Assembly (NCBI GenBank): GCA_031264785.1
Contig: JAISDN010000028.1
Span: 1 to 21,387 of the forward strand
DNA: 21,387 bases
DNA from: Candidatus Nomurabacteria bacterium
GTDB taxonomy: Bacteria; Patescibacteriota; Saccharimonadia; Saccharimonadales; Saccharimonadaceae
Direction: 5' to 3'
Shown: in pieces, positions 6,789-13,898 of the stretch
Position numbering within the stretch: position 1 is the stretch's first letter
Layout of the letters: each line of letters opens with the position of its first letter
Position numbers and translations under genes: made by a program
The notes under the pieces: generated by a model
Databases searched by the model: none
What the model was told of the DNA's origin: nothing
Seen by the model: only the letters and a program-made list of their open reading frames with translations

Positions 6789-8486
6789 TTATTGCTCAGC
6801 GTACTCCATTTCAATTTGCGCTATATCGCCATAACCATAAGCTAGTCTTTCGCCGTTTTCGTCATTCCAACAAGTAATAGTATTGTTATCATCCATAAAA
6901 CCACCGCCATAACTAGCTTTTTTACAAGCCGAATCATACGGCTCGGCTCGGCGATCTCCACTGCAACCACCGTTCTTTGTCCAAGTGTTATATCCCATAT
7001 CGCGGCAACTACTTACTTCTTGTTTTCGCTCTTCCTCATCCAACTTAGCCTGCTCTTTCTGCTGCTGTTCTTTTTCGTATTGGGCTTTAGTTTTTTGAGT
7101 CCAGTTGCCATTCTTGAAGAAATAAACGTCAAAAGGATATTCGCTATGGGAAATGTTGCTATCGTTGTTATTATCCGTTCCGTAATACGGCATCGTATAT
7201 GATCCCATACTGCTTCGTGCAGAGTGATTGCTATCAACAATACGATTATAAACAACTTTGTCAAAATAGGATTTGGTCATTCTAAATACGTTGCCGGTAG
7301 CGCCAAGATAAGAATCGTCTCCAGCGTCGCTTGTCATGTCACACGTAAAGATTGCGAACTGGTCGCCGTTAGTATTCGACTTCAGATTTTCTACTGCACT
7401 ATTAATGATCTCCTCTGATTTCCTTATAACGGCTTCGCTCATATCTTTATCACTTATTCGACTGTATAGTTTGTCATATATTATACAGTCGACAAATAGA
7501 TTATCAGATACTTTGCCAAACACATAAGACTGAGCCATTGAAAATACAAAGCCGGATACTGTTTTGTCGTTGTCATAAATCTCGTTGTCGGCCGCAAAAC
7601 GCTTGTAGATTGCCACGTTTTTGTAGTCCCATTTGAAATTATATGACAGTGTTTTACCGTCCACCACGAAGTTGATCGAATCGGGTGATACGGAGAAATC
7701 AACATCTTTTTGATTGCGAAAAGCTAAAATCAACTTGACGATTTGTTCTTCATAATCCACTTTGTAGTTCGGCTCATAACGTCCACAAAAACCATTTTGG
7801 CTTGACACACAATGGGTAGTTTTATCGCCTTTGGCTAGGGTGAAACTATAAGCCTCAGTTATGATTTGTCCATAGTTTGTGCCAGCCGTGAAAACATCCG
7901 CGAATTTCAGGTGTTCGCCAGTGGCTAAACGAAAGTTCAAAGAGCGATTTCGGTTTTTCACAGAACCAACATAATCGTTCGAGTTATAATCCTCTCGGTT
8001 GCACACAACCGACAAAATATTGCCAAATCCCGGCCCACCGTCGCAAGAAACCTTGGTTTGGTCTGCGCCTTTTGGCGTGGGCAATTTCTCCAGTTCCTGA
8101 TAAGCCTGATCGATCTCCTGATTGATCTTATTCTCGACATCTTTATTTTTGAGGCCGCTGATTTTGAAACTCCTGTAATAGGTATTGCCGATTTCTTTAT
8201 ATTCACGAGTGCCCACAGTCCGCAGCGGATTACTGTGATAAATCTCGTCCATACTCTTGACCGTCATACCGCTTTCATCTGGATAGTCTTTGCCAACAAC
8301 TTTGTCAGGAATATATTTGACCACGCCGTCGGTGGCAACTTCTTGACTATTTTTCCAAATGATCAAACCGGCTGTCACGCCGCCCGCCAGCACGGCAAAA
8401 ACTATTGAACCAACAATAATTTTCTTTTTGGTCGACCAATTTTTAATCTTGTTACCGATTTTGCGGATTTTACTTAACAGGGACAT
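6789..8486 (-). CDS. Single-pass membrane protein with DUF3298-like external domain
   Basis: The 565-residue product has a short basic N-terminus and one hydrophobic span (about 22-44), so the rest is likely outside the cell. The external part shows the pattern of DUF3298/RsiV-type domains: YYRSFKISGLKN, KINQEIDQAY, LNFRLATGEHLKFADVF, and a later SVSPDSINFVVDG segment. Such domains are known in anti-sigma factor RsiV and peptidoglycan deacetylase relatives, but their role here is unknown. A Lys/Glu/Gln-rich stretch is followed by a cysteine-containing tail (CRDMGYNTWTKNGGC). The start ATG has GGAGG six bases upstream and overlaps the end of the pstS-like gene by 17 bases. The gene reads as more AT-rich than its neighbours. 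Confidence 0.7.
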   Translation of the reverse strand: MSLLSKIRKIGNKIKNWSTKKKIIVGSIVFAVLAGGVTAGLIIWKNSQEVATDGVVKYIPDKVVGKDYPDESGMTVKSMDEIYHSNPLRTVGTREYKEIGNTYYRSFKISGLKNKDVENKINQEIDQAYQELEKLPTPKGADQTKVSCDGGPGFGNILSVVCNREDYNSNDYVGSVKNRNRSLNFRLATGEHLKFADVFTAGTNYGQIITEAYSFTLAKGDKTTHCVSSQNGFCGRYEPNYKVDYEEQIVKLILAFRNQKDVDFSVSPDSINFVVDGKTLSYNFKWDYKNVAIYKRFAADNEIYDNDKTVSGFVFSMAQSYVFGKVSDNLFVDCIIYDKLYSRISDKDMSEAVIRKSEEIINSAVENLKSNTNGDQFAIFTCDMTSDAGDDSYLGATGNVFRMTKSYFDKVVYNRIVDSNHSARSSMGSYTMPYYGTDNNNDSNISHSEYPFDVYFFKNGNWTQKTKAQYEKEQQQKEQAKLDEEERKQEVSSCRDMGYNTWTKNGGCSGDRRAEPYDSACKKASYGGGFMDDNNTITCWNDENGERLAYGYGDIAQIEMEYAEQ

Positions 8487-9525
8487 ATTGCGCCTCCAAA
8501 GCCACTTTTTGGCCGCGATCGCTCAGCATAGCTTCGGCCAATTGGCGAGCTGGGCCGTCGGCCGCCGCAGCTTTGTTAATTACAATATAATAAGCTGTGC
8601 GGAAAGGATAATTACCGGCTTTGATCGATTCAACTTCCGGCGCAACGCCGTCGATTTTCAGTAGCTTAACATTGTTGGCCACGCTGGCGTCGATATCTTG
8701 ATACATTGTGGTGGCGTAATAATAATAGGAATAACCAATGCCATCAGCGCCGCCGTTATAGCCGGACACAATATTTATAATTTGCGTCATTGATTCAGCA
8801 ATCATATCAGTCGGAGCCTTCATCAGCTGCTTGTTTTTCATAACCAAATCCAGCATTCCAGTTTGCGAGCCAGAATTAACCGGCCGCTGATAAGCCTTAA
8901 TTTCCTGATTTTCGCCGCCGACTTGATTCCAGTTGGTAATTTTCCCCTGATAAATATCCTGAACTTGCTGAACAGTCAGGCTGTCGACCGGATTTTGCTG
9001 GCTGACGAAAAACACAAAACCTTCATTCACCACCGGCGTAACTTCCAGTTCCACGCCAGCTTTTTTGGCGCGGGCCAGCTCATCCTCGCTGGGGCTGGTC
9101 ACCAAAATCAGGTCAACGTCGCCCTTAATGAGCTTACTGTAAGCTTGGTCGGTCTTGGTAAAATTCAGCTTCGACGTATCAATGTCGGCCGTAGCCGTAA
9201 AGTTTTTCATAAAAGCCATCGCCAGCGGCTGAGTGGCGGTGCTAGCGTCGACTTTGGGATAATTTTCTAGCGTAAAAAGCGGCGTATCGTCGGTTTTGAC
9301 GCTCTGAGTCGGCTGTTGCTGCTCCGCGAACCACCAACTCTTGGTAAAATATGAAAAAGCCAACACACAAAGTGTTGTAATAATTACAACAATAGCGATT
9401 ATTAAAGCCACCGTTTTGCCTTTTGATTTTTTAGGAGCCGTTTCCATCGGCGGCGCCTGCTCCAGCTCGTCCGCCTGAATAACCTCGTTCACCTCAGTTA
9501 CTTTGTTATTTTCCTGATTGTCCAT
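8470..9525 (-). CDS. PstS-like periplasmic-binding-protein family, membrane-anchored
   Basis: The 351-residue protein has an acidic N-terminus, one membrane span (about 38-60) and a substrate-binding-protein domain of the PstS phosphate-binding type. Family features include YPKVDASTATQPLA (first ligand loop), the QRPVNSGSQTGM loop, and ITNWNQVGG. Known PstS proteins are usually lipoproteins in an operon with pstCAB. Here the anchor is a transmembrane helix and no transporter genes are present, so it may serve an unseen transporter or act as a sensor or scavenger (inference). GAGG precedes the ATG. It leads the operon continued by the DUF3298-like and gluzincin genes. The palindrome encoding VVIITT lies in the membrane span. 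Confidence 0.82.
   Translation of the reverse strand: MDNQENNKVTEVNEVIQADELEQAPPMETAPKKSKGKTVALIIAIVVIITTLCVLAFSYFTKSWWFAEQQQPTQSVKTDDTPLFTLENYPKVDASTATQPLAMAFMKNFTATADIDTSKLNFTKTDQAYSKLIKGDVDLILVTSPSEDELARAKKAGVELEVTPVVNEGFVFFVSQQNPVDSLTVQQVQDIYQGKITNWNQVGGENQEIKAYQRPVNSGSQTGMLDLVMKNKQLMKAPTDMIAESMTQIINIVSGYNGGADGIGYSYYYYATTMYQDIDASVANNVKLLKIDGVAPEVESIKAGNYPFRTAYYIVINKAAAADGPARQLAEAMLSDRGQKVALEAQYVPVK
9373..9391. repeat. Intragenic palindrome, copy 3 (TGTTGTA-N5-TACAACA)
   Basis: A 19-base perfect palindrome with nine-base arms around one central base. It encodes V-V-I-I-T-T in the membrane span of the pstS-like gene, in the same codon phase as copies 1 and 2. Confidence 0.65.
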
Positions 9526-9568
9526 ATGCCTCGCTTTCTTTTTATTTTTGTTTAATATTTATGCTTAA

Positions 9569-9597
9569 ATTGTATCATATCTGGCAGTTTTTGTTAA
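9569..9597 (-). promoter_or_regulatory. Promoter of the pstS-like/DUF3298/gluzincin operon
   Basis: On the minus strand, -35 TTAACA (9592-9597), 17 bases, -10 TACAAT (9569-9574). The start would be near 9562, giving a leader of about 37 bases with a GAGG ribosome site before the ATG at 9525. No PHO-box-like repeat was recognised. Confidence 0.7.
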
Positions 9598-9615
9598 TAA
9601 CAAACATTTAAACTC

Positions 9616-9647
9616 TGTCATTCCGGACTTGATCCGGAATCCAGAAA
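9616..9647. repeat. Dispersed TCCGGA repeat, copy 1
   Basis: A 32-base unit with an ATTCCGGA-5-TCCGGAAT hairpin, identical to 19206-19237. It sits just past the 3' end of lepA-C and upstream of the pstS-like promoter. No T-run follows, so a terminator role is not supported. Confidence 0.75.
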
Positions 9648-9677
9648 GCGTCGTAAGGACCGTCCTGTGACAAAGTA

Positions 9678-10634
9678 CTAATCGCGCTTCAACATCACTG
9701 TAAAAGCTTCGCTCGGGATATCTACCTTGCCAAAACGTTTCATCCGTTTTTTGCCGCGGGCTTGTTTGGCGAGGACTTTTTTCTTGCGCGTGACGTCGCC
9801 GCCGTAGAGTCCGACCGTAACGTCTTTGCGGTAAGCGGAGAGGTCTTCGCGGGCGATGAATTTACCGCCGATAGCGGCTTGCAGGGCGACTTTGAAATTT
9901 TGGCGCGGGATGACGTCTTTTAATTTGGCGACGACTTCGCGGCCGAGTTTTTGGGCTTCGCTGCGGTGGGTCATTACTGATAACGCGTCGACCATTTCGC
10001 CGGCGACGTAAAAGTCTACGCGCACTAAATCTTCGACGCGGTAGTCGGCCAGTTCGTAATTGAACGAGCCGTAGCCGGATGTGACAGATTTCAACTGGTC
10101 GTAAAAGTCGGTCAGCAAATTCGCCAATGGAGCCTCAAAAGAAATCAGCGCCCGCTGGTCGATATAACTGAGATTTTTTTGCCGACCGCGCTTGCTGATA
10201 ATCAACTGAATCACCGCGCCGACGTAATCCTGCGGCACGATAATTTCGCCGCTGATCCACGGCTCGGCGATGGTTTTAACTTTGCTAATGTCCGGCAGAT
10301 CGGCCGCCGATTTGATGTCGATTTCTTCGCCGCCGAGCAGCGCTACGTGGTAGTCGGTCGAGGGATTCGTCACCACCAAATCGAGGTTATACTCGCGTTC
10401 CAACCGCTCGCGCACGATGTCCATATGCAGCAGCCCGAGAAAACCAATCCGCACGCCAAAGCCTAGCACCGGCGAATTTTCCGGTTCAAATTGTAGCGCC
10501 GAATCGGACAGCGACAACTTTTCCACCGCGTCCTTCAAATCTTGGTAATCCTCGTTACTAACCGGAAAAAACCCAGCGTAAACAAAAGGCTTAACATCCT
10601 TATACCCCGGCAGCGGCTCAACAATTATATTCAT
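9678..10634 (-). CDS. lepA: Elongation factor 4 (LepA), C-terminal half as a separate gene
   Basis: This 318-residue product carries LepA domain III, the second EF-G-like domain and the LepA-specific C-terminal domain, but no GTPase domain. It opens with PLPGYKDVKPFVYAGFFPVS, the start of domain III, and continues with GFGVRIGFLGLLHMDIV and RLEREYNLDLVVTNPS. It then has ISKRGRQKN, SGYGSFNYEL and VDALSVMTHR, and ends with the conserved tail RKDVTVGLYGGDVTRKKK and GKKRMKRFGKVDIPSEAF. Nothing conserved is missing relative to full-length LepA once joined to the gene at 13895-14878. The ATG at 10634 lies seven bases after TATAAT, so it has its own leaderless-type promoter. A TTG six bases further upstream is also possible but does not fit that spacing. 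Confidence 0.93.
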   Translation of the reverse strand: MNIIVEPLPGYKDVKPFVYAGFFPVSNEDYQDLKDAVEKLSLSDSALQFEPENSPVLGFGVRIGFLGLLHMDIVRERLEREYNLDLVVTNPSTDYHVALLGGEEIDIKSAADLPDISKVKTIAEPWISGEIIVPQDYVGAVIQLIISKRGRQKNLSYIDQRALISFEAPLANLLTDFYDQLKSVTSGYGSFNYELADYRVEDLVRVDFYVAGEMVDALSVMTHRSEAQKLGREVVAKLKDVIPRQNFKVALQAAIGGKFIAREDLSAYRKDVTVGLYGGDVTRKKKVLAKQARGKKRMKRFGKVDIPSEAFTVMLKRD

Positions 10635-10647
10635 ACCCAATATTATA
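10635..10647 (-). promoter_or_regulatory. Leaderless-type -10 box of lepA-C
   Basis: TATAAT (10642-10647), seven bases, then ATG. The -35 region is weak. It supports independent transcription of the C-terminal half. Confidence 0.65.
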
Positions 10648-10663
10648 TCACGTCGCCATTCAC

Positions 10664-10699
10664 GAGTGCACTATCGCCAAGTTCCAGCAAACAGCACTC
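10664..10699. other. Inverted repeat GAGTGC...GCACTC between lepA-C and sua5
   Basis: Six-base arms at 10664-10669 and 10694-10699 lie between the divergent start codons. The left arm is part of an 8-base palindrome (AGTGCACT). It could be a shared operator, but the arms face the opposite way to CIRCE and the spacing is wrong for HrcA. Confidence 0.3.
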
Positions 10700-10713
10700 A
10701 GCGCCGGATATGT

Positions 10714-10726
10714 TAAAATACAAAAT
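10714..10726 (+). promoter_or_regulatory. Leaderless-type -10 box of sua5
   Basis: TAAAAT (10714-10719), seven bases, then the ATG at 10727. No ribosome binding site precedes the ATG. Confidence 0.6.
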
Positions 10727-11308
10727 ATGAAAATTTTTCGCCAAAACCAAACTGACGAGATTGTCGCGGCCTTATGTGCGGGTTCGGTGGTGGCGTTGCC
10801 GACTGAGACGGTTTACGGTTTGGCGACAAAATATGACAACGCGGCGGCTATTGATAAACTGGCAAAAATCAAAAATCGCACGACGAGCAGCGGCAAAATA
10901 TTCACATTAATGTTGCCCGACGTCGACAAAATTAACGATTTTGCGCTGGAGAATGCTCTGTCGCGCCGTTTGGCTAAACAGTATTTTCCCGGCGAGCTGA
11001 CTTTTGTATTACCTAAAAATCCGAAGTTTCGCAACCCTTACTTCGACCAATTTGACACCATCGGCATTAGGATTCCGGCGCACGATTGGCTACTCGGTTT
11101 ACTCAAAATCGCCGGGCCGCTAATCGTAACCAGCGCCAATCAGCGCGGCGCAAAACCAGCCATCACCAGTGACGAAGTTCAGCAAACTATGCCCGACATA
11201 GACACCCTGATCACTGGTAAAGCCGGAGGCCACCAACCCTCAACCGTAGCTCAAATCAGCGGCAGCCAAATCAAAATCCTGCGCCACGGCGAGTTAGAAA
11301 TCAAATAA
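10727..11308 (+). CDS. tsaC: Threonylcarbamoyl-AMP synthase (Sua5/YrdC/TsaC)
   Basis: The enzyme makes threonylcarbamoyl-AMP from threonine, bicarbonate and ATP for the t6A modification of ANN-decoding tRNAs. The 193-residue YrdC-domain protein has PTETVYGLA at 25-33, KLAKIKNR, FPGELTFVLPK, IGIRIPAH and PLIVTSANQRGAKP. Its length fits a single YrdC domain of the TsaC type, without the extra Sua5 C-terminal domain. Start choice is supported by the TAAAAT-N7-ATG arrangement. It is one of several genes lying between the two lepA halves, and its 3' end overlaps the convergent YpsA-like gene by eight bases. Confidence 0.92.
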   Translation: MKIFRQNQTDEIVAALCAGSVVALPTETVYGLATKYDNAAAIDKLAKIKNRTTSSGKIFTLMLPDVDKINDFALENALSRRLAKQYFPGELTFVLPKNPKFRNPYFDQFDTIGIRIPAHDWLLGLLKIAGPLIVTSANQRGAKPAITSDEVQQTMPDIDTLITGKAGGHQPSTVAQISGSQIKILRHGELEIK

Positions 11309-11774
11309 TTTTCTTAATAATTTCTTTAGCAATGTCATAAACCCCCGGCGACGAACTGGCGCGCGGGCCGGCAAAATTAACTTCGATGTCACCCTTAAAA
11401 TTTTTATTCAGCCATTTCAGGACTTCCGTGACATTTTCGTCGCGCAACAGAAAATACGGCTTTTTCAACTTCTTAGCTTCATCAATAGTCAGCTGCGTGC
11501 CGGGCGAAACTTTACCATCACCCGGCGATATGATAATCGTGGCGTCGGCATCCCAAATATTCAGCACCGTCCGCTGACTAAAACCAGCATAATTAGTTTC
11601 GCGCAGCTCCGGATATTGCTTTAGCAACCAATCGTCGGCCGGATCTTCGTGGTCCTCCGCCCGACCATTTTTCGGACACCAACCAGCGATCGGCAACCCC
11701 AATTCCCGCGCCGCATCCAGCGCCGCCCGATCCACTCCGGTTTGCCCGCCGCTCCTAATTCTGACTATTTTCAT
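11301..11774 (-). CDS. Circularly permuted YpsA-like SLOG-family protein (putative molybdenum carrier type)
   Basis: The 157-residue protein opens with SGGQTGVDRAALDAARELG (residues 8-26), followed by GWCPKNGRAED, ETNYAGFSQRTVLNIWDADATIIISPG, and a GTQLTIDEAKKLKKPY segment. This is the signature of the Rossmann-like SLOG proteins annotated as putative molybdenum carriers or cpYpsA. Family members are thought to bind nucleotides or nucleotide-linked ligands, and no precise biochemical role is established. The ATG lies seven bases after a TAAGAT -10 box (11782-11787), so the mRNA is probably leaderless. It converges with tsaC. A neighbouring Nudix gene makes a nucleotide-metabolism link conceivable but unproven. 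Confidence 0.85.
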   Translation of the reverse strand: MKIVRIRSGGQTGVDRAALDAARELGLPIAGWCPKNGRAEDHEDPADDWLLKQYPELRETNYAGFSQRTVLNIWDADATIIISPGDGKVSPGTQLTIDEAKKLKKPYFLLRDENVTEVLKWLNKNFKGDIEVNFAGPRASSSPGVYDIAKEIIKKII

Positions 11775-11787
11775 AAGGACTATCTTA
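11775..11787 (-). promoter_or_regulatory. Leaderless-type -10 box of the YpsA-like gene
   Basis: TAAGAT, seven bases, then ATG on the minus strand. Confidence 0.55.
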
Positions 11788-11844
11788 ACACATTTTTCGT
11801 GTTTGCCAGATTTGAGATTCGAGTTTATTTATAATTTAGCCATC

Positions 11845-12603
11845 CTAAACGTCAAAAACCGTGTCCCCAACCGCCACAATCCCCAAATCACGAAAAACCT
11901 CGCTAACCACTTTGTTGTCCGTATACTCGGTGAAAAACGGCCGGCCTTGATAAATCATAACTTCATACTGTCCGGGCACATACAAGCGATCGCGCGCTGG
12001 CGCATTTTCACCGCCGGGCGTCGGCGATGGAATGCGGGAAATAGCATTGGAAATACTCTGCCTAGCCTCTATGTCGTCAGTCTGATATTTGAATGAGCCG
12101 GTAAATGAGTCCCGAATCGCAATATGGTCAACTCGTCCGCCGTGCATTAAATCGCTCAAACCGCCATTAACCGCCTCGACATAGACGTCAAAAGCGTTGG
12201 GAGCGACCGAAATCGTGCCGGAAATATTGTATCGATGATTTTCTTTGAGTTCCATCAGATTATAGCCCCGCCCGCTGCGCGCCAATTTATTTACAAAATC
12301 CAGCGCCGTACCCCGTTCCAAATTATACGCTCGCTCGCGCGGCGCTGATTCGTTGATATCAGAACTAACGGCAATCCAATAAGTATCGGTCGGTATTTGT
12401 TCAAAAAAACTGTCAGGATGCTCAATGAACTCATTCGGATCGCAATCAACTCTCGCCACCGTCGGCAACCCCAATTGAAGAATTTTCCGATAAGCGCCTT
12501 TGGTGTCGCTATCATACAAGTCTTCTATCTGCCCACAACAATCCAAGCCCTGCGCGGAAATACACCAATTATTGAGGCCCGGAGGCACTATTCTCTCGCT
12601 CAT
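11845..12603 (-). CDS. Unknown 252-residue protein
   Basis: I do not recognise this family. The protein is soluble-looking, without a signal peptide or membrane span. Near the N-terminus it has NNWCISAQGLDCCG, followed by an aspartate-rich GAYRKILQLGLPTVARVDCD stretch. The middle holds GYNLMELKENHRYNISGTIS and VYVEAVNGGLSDLMHGGRVD. The C-terminal part has PGQYEVMIYQGRPFFTEYTD. The style, with acidic and glycine-rich loops between beta strands, could fit a nucleotide-binding or ATP-grasp-like fold, but this is speculation. The open frame extends upstream to a TTG at 12639, yet the ATG at 12603 is preferred because TATATT lies exactly seven bases upstream. It follows the Nudix gene on the same strand after 54 bases. 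Confidence 0.75.
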   Translation of the reverse strand: MSERIVPPGLNNWCISAQGLDCCGQIEDLYDSDTKGAYRKILQLGLPTVARVDCDPNEFIEHPDSFFEQIPTDTYWIAVSSDINESAPRERAYNLERGTALDFVNKLARSGRGYNLMELKENHRYNISGTISVAPNAFDVYVEAVNGGLSDLMHGGRVDHIAIRDSFTGSFKYQTDDIEARQSISNAISRIPSPTPGGENAPARDRLYVPGQYEVMIYQGRPFFTEYTDNKVVSEVFRDLGIVAVGDTVFDV

Positions 12604-12616
12604 ACCGGTTAATATA
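12604..12616 (-). promoter_or_regulatory. Leaderless-type -10 box of the 252-residue ORF
   Basis: TATATT (12611-12616), seven bases, then ATG. It fixes the start at 12603. Confidence 0.5.
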
Positions 12617-12657
12617 TTGTATTTTAATATATTTGTCAAATTAGCAGCTCTGTTAGG

Positions 12658-13086
12658 CTAATGGTATTTGAAAACCACCGGCTCGCGGTACTCCACCAAT
12701 TTATCATCGAAAAAATCCCGCGCCAGCGCCACCACATCCGCGCCACGCACCAAGTCGTCGCTGGCGATTTTTTCCAGTTCAGCTTTATTAAAATATTGAT
12801 AATTCATTTCTCGCTGCTCCGATTCACCCACAATTCGCGCCTCGTAAATGAACCGCACAATATTATTGCCTTCGTGCGATTCGGGCTTTTGACTAATCAT
12901 CACCAAGTTTTCAATTTCAACTTCCGCGCCAATTTCCTCGCGGCATTCACGAATCGCACATTCGCGCAGCGTTTCGCCAAATTCCAACTTACCGCCCGGC
13001 AGACCGAACTTGTCCACTTTGTTTTCTTTAGCTAGCAAAACCCGCCGACCTTTGGTTATAAAAACTGAACACGAAACCATTATCAT
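12658..13086 (-). CDS. Nudix hydrolase
   Basis: Nudix enzymes cleave nucleoside diphosphates linked to another group, with Mg2+ bound by the Nudix box. The 142-residue protein has a complete box at residues 32-54, G-x5-E-x7-R-E-C-R-E-E-I-G-A. It is preceded by VLLAKENKVDKFGLPGG, which is typical of MutT/ADP-sugar type members. The substrate cannot be told from sequence. The first ATG (13086) lies seven bases after TAAAAT, which favours it over the second ATG two codons later. It lies 38 bases downstream of the XRE regulator gene on the same strand but seems to have its own promoter. Confidence 0.92.
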   Translation of the reverse strand: MIMVSCSVFITKGRRVLLAKENKVDKFGLPGGKLEFGETLRECAIRECREEIGAEVEIENLVMISQKPESHEGNNIVRFIYEARIVGESEQREMNYQYFNKAELEKIASDDLVRGADVVALARDFFDDKLVEYREPVVFKYH

Positions 13087-13099
13087 ACTTTAGATTTTA
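13087..13099 (-). promoter_or_regulatory. Leaderless-type -10 box of the Nudix gene
   Basis: TAAAAT (13094-13099), seven bases, then ATG at 13086. Confidence 0.6.
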
Positions 13100-13124
13100 G
13101 CACATTTCCTAGTTGTCCCTACAG

Positions 13125-13577
13125 TTATTTTGCTTTATAAATAGTCGCGATGATGCACCACGATGCTATCATTAGCGAACCGAAAAATGCGCCGGCTATA
13201 CCGCTAGCTTGTTCGCCAAATAATAAGCCCGAACTGGCGATCAACGAGCCAAATATCATTAGGCTGGCGGCACACCATAATGAGATATAAATTACTTTAT
13301 CGCGGACGGAAAGTTTTGGTTTTTCCAGTTTAACGTTGACGACTTGAGGCAAGTGCGGCCCAAAAGTTTTAACCGGCGCCTTGCTGTGAATCAAGTCGTC
13401 CAATTTGCAGTCCAACACTTGCGCAATCAAAATCGCTTTGTCCATTTCTGGATAATTTTCGCCCGATTCATATCTGGCGACCATTTGGCGCGACACGCCA
13501 ATTTTGTCGGCCAAATCTTCTTGAGTTAGGTCGCGCCTAGCTCGCAACTCCCTTAAGTTTTTACTAAAATGCATCAT
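13125..13577 (-). CDS. XRE-family regulator with C-terminal membrane helices
   Basis: The protein of about 150 residues has an N-terminal Cro/CI helix-turn-helix (LRARRDLTQEDLADKIGVSR then QMVARYESGENYPEMDKAIL, residues ~10-50). A linker and two hydrophobic spans follow (about 93-119 and 123-146), so it is a membrane-tethered DNA-binding protein, an arrangement known among small XRE regulators. Two ATG codons stand side by side. GGGAG lies four bases before the first and seven before the second, so either may be used. This gene has a Shine-Dalgarno leader, unlike its leaderless neighbours. A pair of palindromes upstream (13674-13705) is a candidate operator for its own control. Confidence 0.88.
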   Translation of the reverse strand: MMHFSKNLRELRARRDLTQEDLADKIGVSRQMVARYESGENYPEMDKAILIAQVLDCKLDDLIHSKAPVKTFGPHLPQVVNVKLEKPKLSVRDKVIYISLWCAASLMIFGSLIASSGLLFGEQASGIAGAFFGSLMIASWCIIATIYKAK

Positions 13578-13610
13578 TTTTCTCCCTTCTTATTTAAACG
13601 ATGTGGCACA

Positions 13611-13616
13611 ATCTTA
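13611..13616 (-). promoter_or_regulatory. Candidate extended -10 of the XRE gene
   Basis: TGC-TAAGAT on the minus strand is an extended -10 arrangement and would give a leader of about 27 bases with GGGAG. A competing possibility is the consensus TTGACA at 13691-13696 with a poor -10 (TACATA, 13668-13673) at 17 bases. The choice is not settled. Confidence 0.35.
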
Positions 13617-13670
13617 GCAATCATCATATTGTCAACTCTACCAAACTCAGCTTGATTTTGCAAGATTTAT

Positions 13671-13707
13671 GTAAACTTCAAGTTGCTTTTTGTCAACTTG
13701 AAGTTGC
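13671..13707. promoter_or_regulatory. Pair of palindromic operator-like sites
   Basis: AACTTCAAGTT (13674-13684) and AACTTGAAGTT (13695-13705) are both AACTT-N-AAGTT palindromes. They are embedded in a 16-base direct repeat GTnAACTTsAAGTTGC with a 21-base period, two helical turns. A TTGACA element overlaps the second copy. Likely a dimer-pair binding site, perhaps for the adjacent XRE regulator. Confidence 0.6.
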
Positions 13708-13742
13708 ACTTTAATACCCACCTCTATTGTTTCATTCTCTTT

Positions 13743-13898
13743 TTAATTTTTAACTAATTTCATAATCTCCAAAAAAGTCTCATCCGGCGTTTGATTTGTC
13801 GAATCAATAATTTGCGCCATCTCAGTTTCCACAAGTGACGAATCGTAATGATATTTTATACGTTCGACTTCCCAATCACTCAGTTTTGGACTGGTCAT
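13743..13898 (-). CDS. Small 51-residue ORF coupled to lepA-N
   Basis: Its ATG overlaps the lepA-N stop (ATGA), and a strong AAGGAGG ribosome site lies four bases upstream, inside the last lepA-N codons. This makes translation very likely. The product is acidic, soluble-looking, and starts MTSPKLSDWEVERIKYHYDS. Its end, IIDSTNQTPDETFLEIMKLV, resembles the C-terminal tail of P-loop kinases (IDTTNLTPEE-type). It could therefore be the leftover 3' end of a kinase gene joined to lepA-N by the rearrangement, or a genuine small protein. No firm family assignment. Confidence 0.6.
   Translation of the reverse strand: MTSPKLSDWEVERIKYHYDSSLVETEMAQIIDSTNQTPDETFLEIMKLVKN

Noticed and set aside
9616..9647. 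Rho-independent terminator
   Set aside because: The hairpin has no following T-run on either strand and an identical copy lies upstream of a gene at 19206.
10664..10699. Possible second CIRCE between lepA-C and tsaC
   Set aside because: The arms are GAGTGC then GCACTC, opposite in order to CIRCE, and the gap is 24 rather than 9 bases.
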